Below, piece after piece: positions 5,360-6,525 of a DNA stretch of 6,525 nucleotides. The notes under the pieces were generated by a model. It searched no databases. It was not told the origin of the DNA and worked only from the letters and a program-made list of their open reading frames with translations. Each line of letters opens with the position of its first letter. The stretch's first letter is position 1. Source of the stretch: Planctomycetales bacterium (lineage in GTDB: Bacteria > Planctomycetota > Phycisphaerae > SM23-33); assembly GCA_030631125.1 (NCBI GenBank), contig DAOVLS010000136.1, forward strand, positions 1 through 6,525. The letters run 5' to 3'. Position numbers and translations under genes: made by a program.

Positions 5360-6360
5360 ATGTATTAGTTACAGGCGGGGCCGGTTATATCGGCTCGCAT
5401 CTGATCGGCGTTCTGACCTCGGCCGGGCATAACTGCACTGCCTACGACAACCTCGCCACCGGCCATGCCGAAGCCGTCGGCGAAACCAAACTCATCACCG
5501 GCGACATATCCGACGAAGCCGCCCTGACGTCTGCTATGCGCGAAAACGAGATCGACGCGGTCATCCACCTCGCAGCGTTCATCGAAGCCGGCGAGTCGGT
5601 CGAAAAACCCGAAAAATATTTCCGTAACAATACGCTCGGCGGGCTGACGCTGCTGGAGGCGATGCGGACAGCCGGTGTGTCGAAGATGGTCTTCTCATCG
5701 ACCGCCGCCGTCTATGGCAGGCCCGAACAAATCCCCATCCGCGAGACCGACCGCACCGAGCCGATCAATCCATACGGCGCAAGCAAACTGTGCGTCGAAT
5801 TCATGCTGCGGGCGTTCGCCGAGGCCTACGAAATGGGTTTCGTCGCGCTGCGATATTTCAACGTAGCCGGCGCTCATCCCGACGGACACGTCGGCGAAGC
5901 GCACGATCCTGAAACGCACCTGATCCCGCTGGTGCTGGAGGTTCCGCTGGGTAAGCGTGAATCGATTAAGATTTTCGGCGACGATTACGACACGCCGGAC
6001 GGCACGTGCGTCCGCGATTACATCCACGTAATGGACCTCGCCGCCGCCCACGTACTGGCGCTGGACGCCATCGAAGCCGCCGCTCGACCAGGCTCGCGAC
6101 AAGGCGGCGTGAAGGTCTTCAACCTGGGTAACGGCGAAGGCTTTTCGGTCAGGGAGGTCATCGAGACCTGCCGGGCCGTTACGGGCCATCCTATCCCCGC
6201 CGAGTCCGCCCCCCGCCGACCCGGCGACCCGCCAAGACTCGTCGCCTCCTGCCAAAACGCCAAAGACGAACTGGGCTGGAGATGCGAGTATCCCGACCTG
6301 AAGACCATCGTCGCCCACGCCTGGAACTGGCACAAAACGCATCCGAACGGACACTATTAA
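5356..6360 (+). CDS. galE: UDP-glucose 4-epimerase
   Basis: GalE interconverts UDP-glucose and UDP-galactose using tightly bound NAD+, feeding galactose catabolism (Leloir pathway) and supplying UDP-galactose for surface glycans. The 334-residue cytosolic protein is an extended short-chain dehydrogenase of normal length. It has the NAD-binding GGAGYIGSH (7-15), D31-N32 after the second strand, HLAAF (71-75), and the catalytic set T116 (in SSTAAVYG, aligning with E. coli S124), Y140 and K144 (YGASK). RYFNVAGAHPDG (166-177) and CVRDYIHVMDLA (218-229) follow, then the C-terminal RRPGDPPRLVAS (287-298) of the substrate-binding domain. ATG overlaps the previous stop as ATGA, with AAGAGG five bases upstream, so it is the third gene of a coupled operon. 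No galK, galT or glycosyltransferase gene is visible, so a biosynthetic role is as likely as galactose catabolism. A related sugar-nucleotide epimerase specificity cannot be ruled out. Confidence 0.96.
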   Translation: MNVLVTGGAGYIGSHLIGVLTSAGHNCTAYDNLATGHAEAVGETKLITGDISDEAALTSAMRENEIDAVIHLAAFIEAGESVEKPEKYFRNNTLGGLTLLEAMRTAGVSKMVFSSTAAVYGRPEQIPIRETDRTEPINPYGASKLCVEFMLRAFAEAYEMGFVALRYFNVAGAHPDGHVGEAHDPETHLIPLVLEVPLGKRESIKIFGDDYDTPDGTCVRDYIHVMDLAAAHVLALDAIEAAARPGSRQGGVKVFNLGNGEGFSVREVIETCRAVTGHPIPAESAPRRPGDPPRLVASCQNAKDELGWRCEYPDLKTIVAHAWNWHKTHPNGHY

Positions 6361-6525
6361 ATTGCGGATTGCGGACTTGTCACGGCGACTTGTCTCGGCG
6401 AAGCGAAGACGGAAGCGAAGCGAAGACGGAAGCCTTGGCGAAGCCGGATTGCGGATTGAAGCGGGCCGGAACGGAACCAAACGGAACGAAACGGAACCAT
6501 TCGGAACGAATGGGAACCGTTGGGA
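6361..6525. repeat. Non-coding tail of simple direct repeats
   Basis: The 165 bases after galE contain no gene I can support. ATTGCGG words occur at 6361, 6368 (as GCGGA) and again around 6448-6458. The 17-base unit GCGAAGCGAAGACGGAA is present twice in perfect tandem (6398-6414 and 6415-6431), followed by a partial GGCGAAGCC. From 6468 the word GGAAC recurs at 6468, 6473, 6483, 6493, 6503 and 6513, with a strict 10-base period over the last five. The array may continue beyond the window. Confidence 0.8.
6491..6520 (+). other. Hairpin within the GGAAC array downstream of galE
   Basis: ACGG (6491-6494) pairs with CCGT (6517-6520) and CCATTC (6497-6502) with GAATGG (6508-6513). The loop is GGAAC and a small internal loop (AA opposite GAA) separates the two stems. 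It is the first good hairpin after the galE stop, but no T run follows in the visible sequence, so a rho-independent terminator is not shown. Confidence 0.4.

Noticed and set aside
5695..6480. A 261-codon minus-strand frame opposite galE that extends into the repeat tail.
   Set aside because: It is antisense to a confidently identified galE, its N-terminus is translated repeat sequence, and it has no recognisable motif.

Overview
The window is chromosomal bacterial DNA of moderately high GC. It is densely coding, with seven protein genes in two divergent blocks. Nothing in it points to a phage, plasmid, CRISPR array or insertion sequence, and I see no rRNA or tRNA. The gene types suggest an environmental, probably anaerobic bacterium of the Planctomycetota (Phycisphaerae-like) or a neighbouring phylum. 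They include a sensor-less sigma-54 activator, a Gfo/Idh/MocA oxidoreductase, a GH10-like protein without a signal peptide, a membrane-anchored ComEA-type protein and GalE. This placement is an inference from memory of protein families and I could not test it.

Minus-strand block (1-3121), in transcription order: a sigma-54-dependent activator with AAA+ and Fis-type HTH domains but no sensor domain (3121-2135); a Gfo/Idh/MocA oxidoreductase (2020-851); a small manganese-type cupin resembling Thermotoga TM1459 (757-419); and the first 102 codons of the NAD-dependent DNA ligase LigA (307-1), which runs off the left edge. The three gaps between these genes each carry a copy or half copy of one palindromic repeat built from degenerate 9-base units. 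These genes therefore look like separate neighbours rather than a tight operon.

Divergent control region (3122-3425): about 300 bp lie between the activator and the plus-strand block. The region holds paired TATCGG and TATTCGGG motifs at 10-bp spacing, a perfect 15-bp palindrome and a small hairpin. It is the natural place for operators, but no convincing sigma-54 promoter is visible.

Plus-strand block (3426-6360): a GH10-fold protein in which both catalytic glutamates appear to be glycine; a short membrane-anchored helix-hairpin-helix (ComEA-like) protein; and UDP-glucose 4-epimerase GalE. They are joined by two 4-base start/stop overlaps, each preceded by a good ribosome binding site, so this is a translationally coupled operon. 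The joint role is not obvious. GalE supplies UDP-galactose for glycans, and the GH10-like protein may bind or process a carbohydrate.

Right tail (6361-6525): non-coding, with a perfect 17-bp tandem duplication, repeated ATTGCGG words and a GGAAC array with 10-base period.

I do not see a clear new defence or mobile system. The most interesting points are the apparently catalytically dead GH10-like protein at the head of a coupled operon, the sensor-less activator with a GAFTDA loop divergent from it, and the palindromic repeat family.
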